The notes under the pieces: generated by a model | Told to the model about the DNA's origin: nothing | Databases searched by the model: none | What the model saw: only the letters and a program-made list of their open reading frames with translations | Program-made: the position numbers and the translations under genes | Part shown: positions 62,826-64,000 of the stretch, in pieces | Layout of the letters: the number at the start of each line of letters is the position of its first letter | How positions within the stretch are numbered: the stretch's first letter is position 1 | Assembly (NCBI GenBank): GCA_032191485.1 | Contig: JAVDOI010000016.1 | Coordinates: 13,753,736 to 13,817,735, forward strand | Origin: Leptoclinus maculatus | Lineage: Eukaryota > Chordata > Actinopteri > Perciformes > Stichaeidae | DNA length: 64,000 bases | Direction: 5' to 3'

Positions 62826-64000
62826 ACACCATTATTATGACATTAGCAATTAGAAGACTACACCTGTATAAAGGTTTGCTGATGAAATAAAACCATCAAA
62901 CTAATTAATTATGCTTTTATTGCACTAGAATTCCTATAATACAGGAATTATAAAGACTCCACCTTATTGGTCATCCATTGCAAGTCACTGTAATAAAACC
63001 TCTTTGCCAAAGTCGTTTCGGCCGCTGTCTCCTAGCAGCCAACTAATTGAGAAAACTGATGAGCCCCGTTAGCTTCCAAGTAAGCCCTTTTGTTCTACCT
63101 GCTCGCTAATTCCTTGCAAGTCTCCATCTTTGTCCACTCAAAGCTAATTCAGCACTTCTCAGGCATATGAGCTCCTGATGACCTCCCAGTGGAGAAAAAT
63201 GGAGTGAAACCTTGTGATTTGGCTAGAAACGTGTGACCTCGTCTCCCATTACCTCTGGGTGCTTCCTGCATCGTTTCTAAGGCAGAAAAGCTCAGAGAAT
63301 GTGTGAAGGTAAAGGTTTATTATGAAAAGATGCTTTTAGAGTTATTATTAAACCTTAAGACCTCATTTCAGTAGTACGTCATGTGTTTGTAACACATTTC
63401 TTGGTTAAACACTCTGTCTTAACAAGCAGCTAACTATAATAAATTAATTTGGATTGACAGAGCCTTTCAGGGATTAGTCCCAAGATGTTATGCAGTCCGA
63501 CAAGTAAACAGCTCAGGGAAAACATCTGCATATTTGACATGCAAATGGTCAAATTAAAAGATTTCAATTACTGACAAAAAAAAACAACTCTGGCCATCTT
63601 TGAATTTAGTCTAAAAACCCTTATATTTGCATATCACTCTTTAAAAAGCAACACTACTCACAACTGCCTGCTCATAAATGCAAAGTAAAGTCAAGTGAAG
63701 AGTGACAGGGTTGCTAAACACAATATAAATAGAAGGGCACCAAGGCTCCCCATCATGAACACGTAAACAGCACATGAAACAAGCATAACATTAGAAGTCC
63801 TGAGGGGAATAGATCAGTTAGTAGACACCATTATGTATTTACTACATCTTTCTACCGTAGTGCTCTCGCTTTAATTGCTGCCTGAAAAATAAAGCACCGG
63901 AACATTCCTCGTGCCCTCTGATCAATCTGACATATTGGCTAATGAAATAAAAGCTTCAACGTTCTCTCAAGCTTTCCTGCCATCTCCTTTTGGGCTGTAA
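62826..64000. other. Non-coding, no gene recognised
   Basis: AT-rich DNA to the end of the window. Nothing gene-like or repeat-like was recognised. The stretch 63400-63660 is rich in ATTA and ATTTGCAT-like words (tatttgcatatcactc near 63622). Confidence 0.45.

Overview
This is a stretch of a vertebrate nuclear genome, most likely from a teleost fish. It has one clear protein-coding exon, long AT-rich non-coding DNA, dinucleotide microsatellites, long poly-C/poly-G runs, and several degenerate interspersed repeats of types I know from fish genomes. These include a tRNA-headed SINE, a terminal-inverted-repeat element, and a retrotransposon 3' end with a TTGAA-type tail. Nothing looks bacterial, viral or plasmid-like: there are no operons, ribosome binding sites or CRISPR arrays. 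The species cannot be told from the sequence.

The gene is flrt3, on the plus strand at 19213-21162. Its whole 649-residue protein lies in one uninterrupted exon, which begins at a good 3' splice site (AG at 19169-19170) and has an in-frame stop just before the ATG. A 3' UTR of about 1.2 kb ends near an AATAAA at 22334. In other vertebrates FLRT3 has non-coding 5' exons and lies inside a very long intron of MACROD2, on the opposite strand. The gene desert seen here fits that arrangement, but I recognised no macrod2 exon.

Layout. 1-11448: non-coding, with an old DNA-transposon fragment (about 905-1100), a CpG-rich patch with a CRE palindrome (3400-3720) and a non-gene-like 705-bp open frame (7917-8621). 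11449-11877: a compound TG and GA microsatellite. 11878-19170: upstream DNA of flrt3, with a possible short intron or recursive-splice signal (12160-12271), the best CpG-rich promoter candidate (12860-13010) and a conserved-looking block (13390-13620). 19171-22358: the flrt3 coding exon and 3' UTR. 22359-33180: non-coding, with a second CpG-dense patch (27120-27850) that could hold a minus-strand first exon, a repeat fragment (28485-28650) and a double octamer site (30513-30526). 33191-34649: a cluster of retroelement pieces. 34650-53337: non-coding, with a 20-bp homeodomain-type palindrome (39726-39745), a second copy of the 28.5-kb repeat family (42214-42470), a hairpin flanked by direct repeats (47108-47202) and a perfect 15-bp inverted repeat (49741-49776). 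53338-53612: a TIR element. 53874-53960: a CA microsatellite. 62500-62825: the SINE. The rest is non-coding.

Most of the non-coding DNA is best read as regulatory desert around flrt3, a developmental adhesion and guidance receptor. I saw no evidence of an undescribed biological system. The findings are candidate regulatory and structural sites that need comparative alignment or RNA data to confirm.
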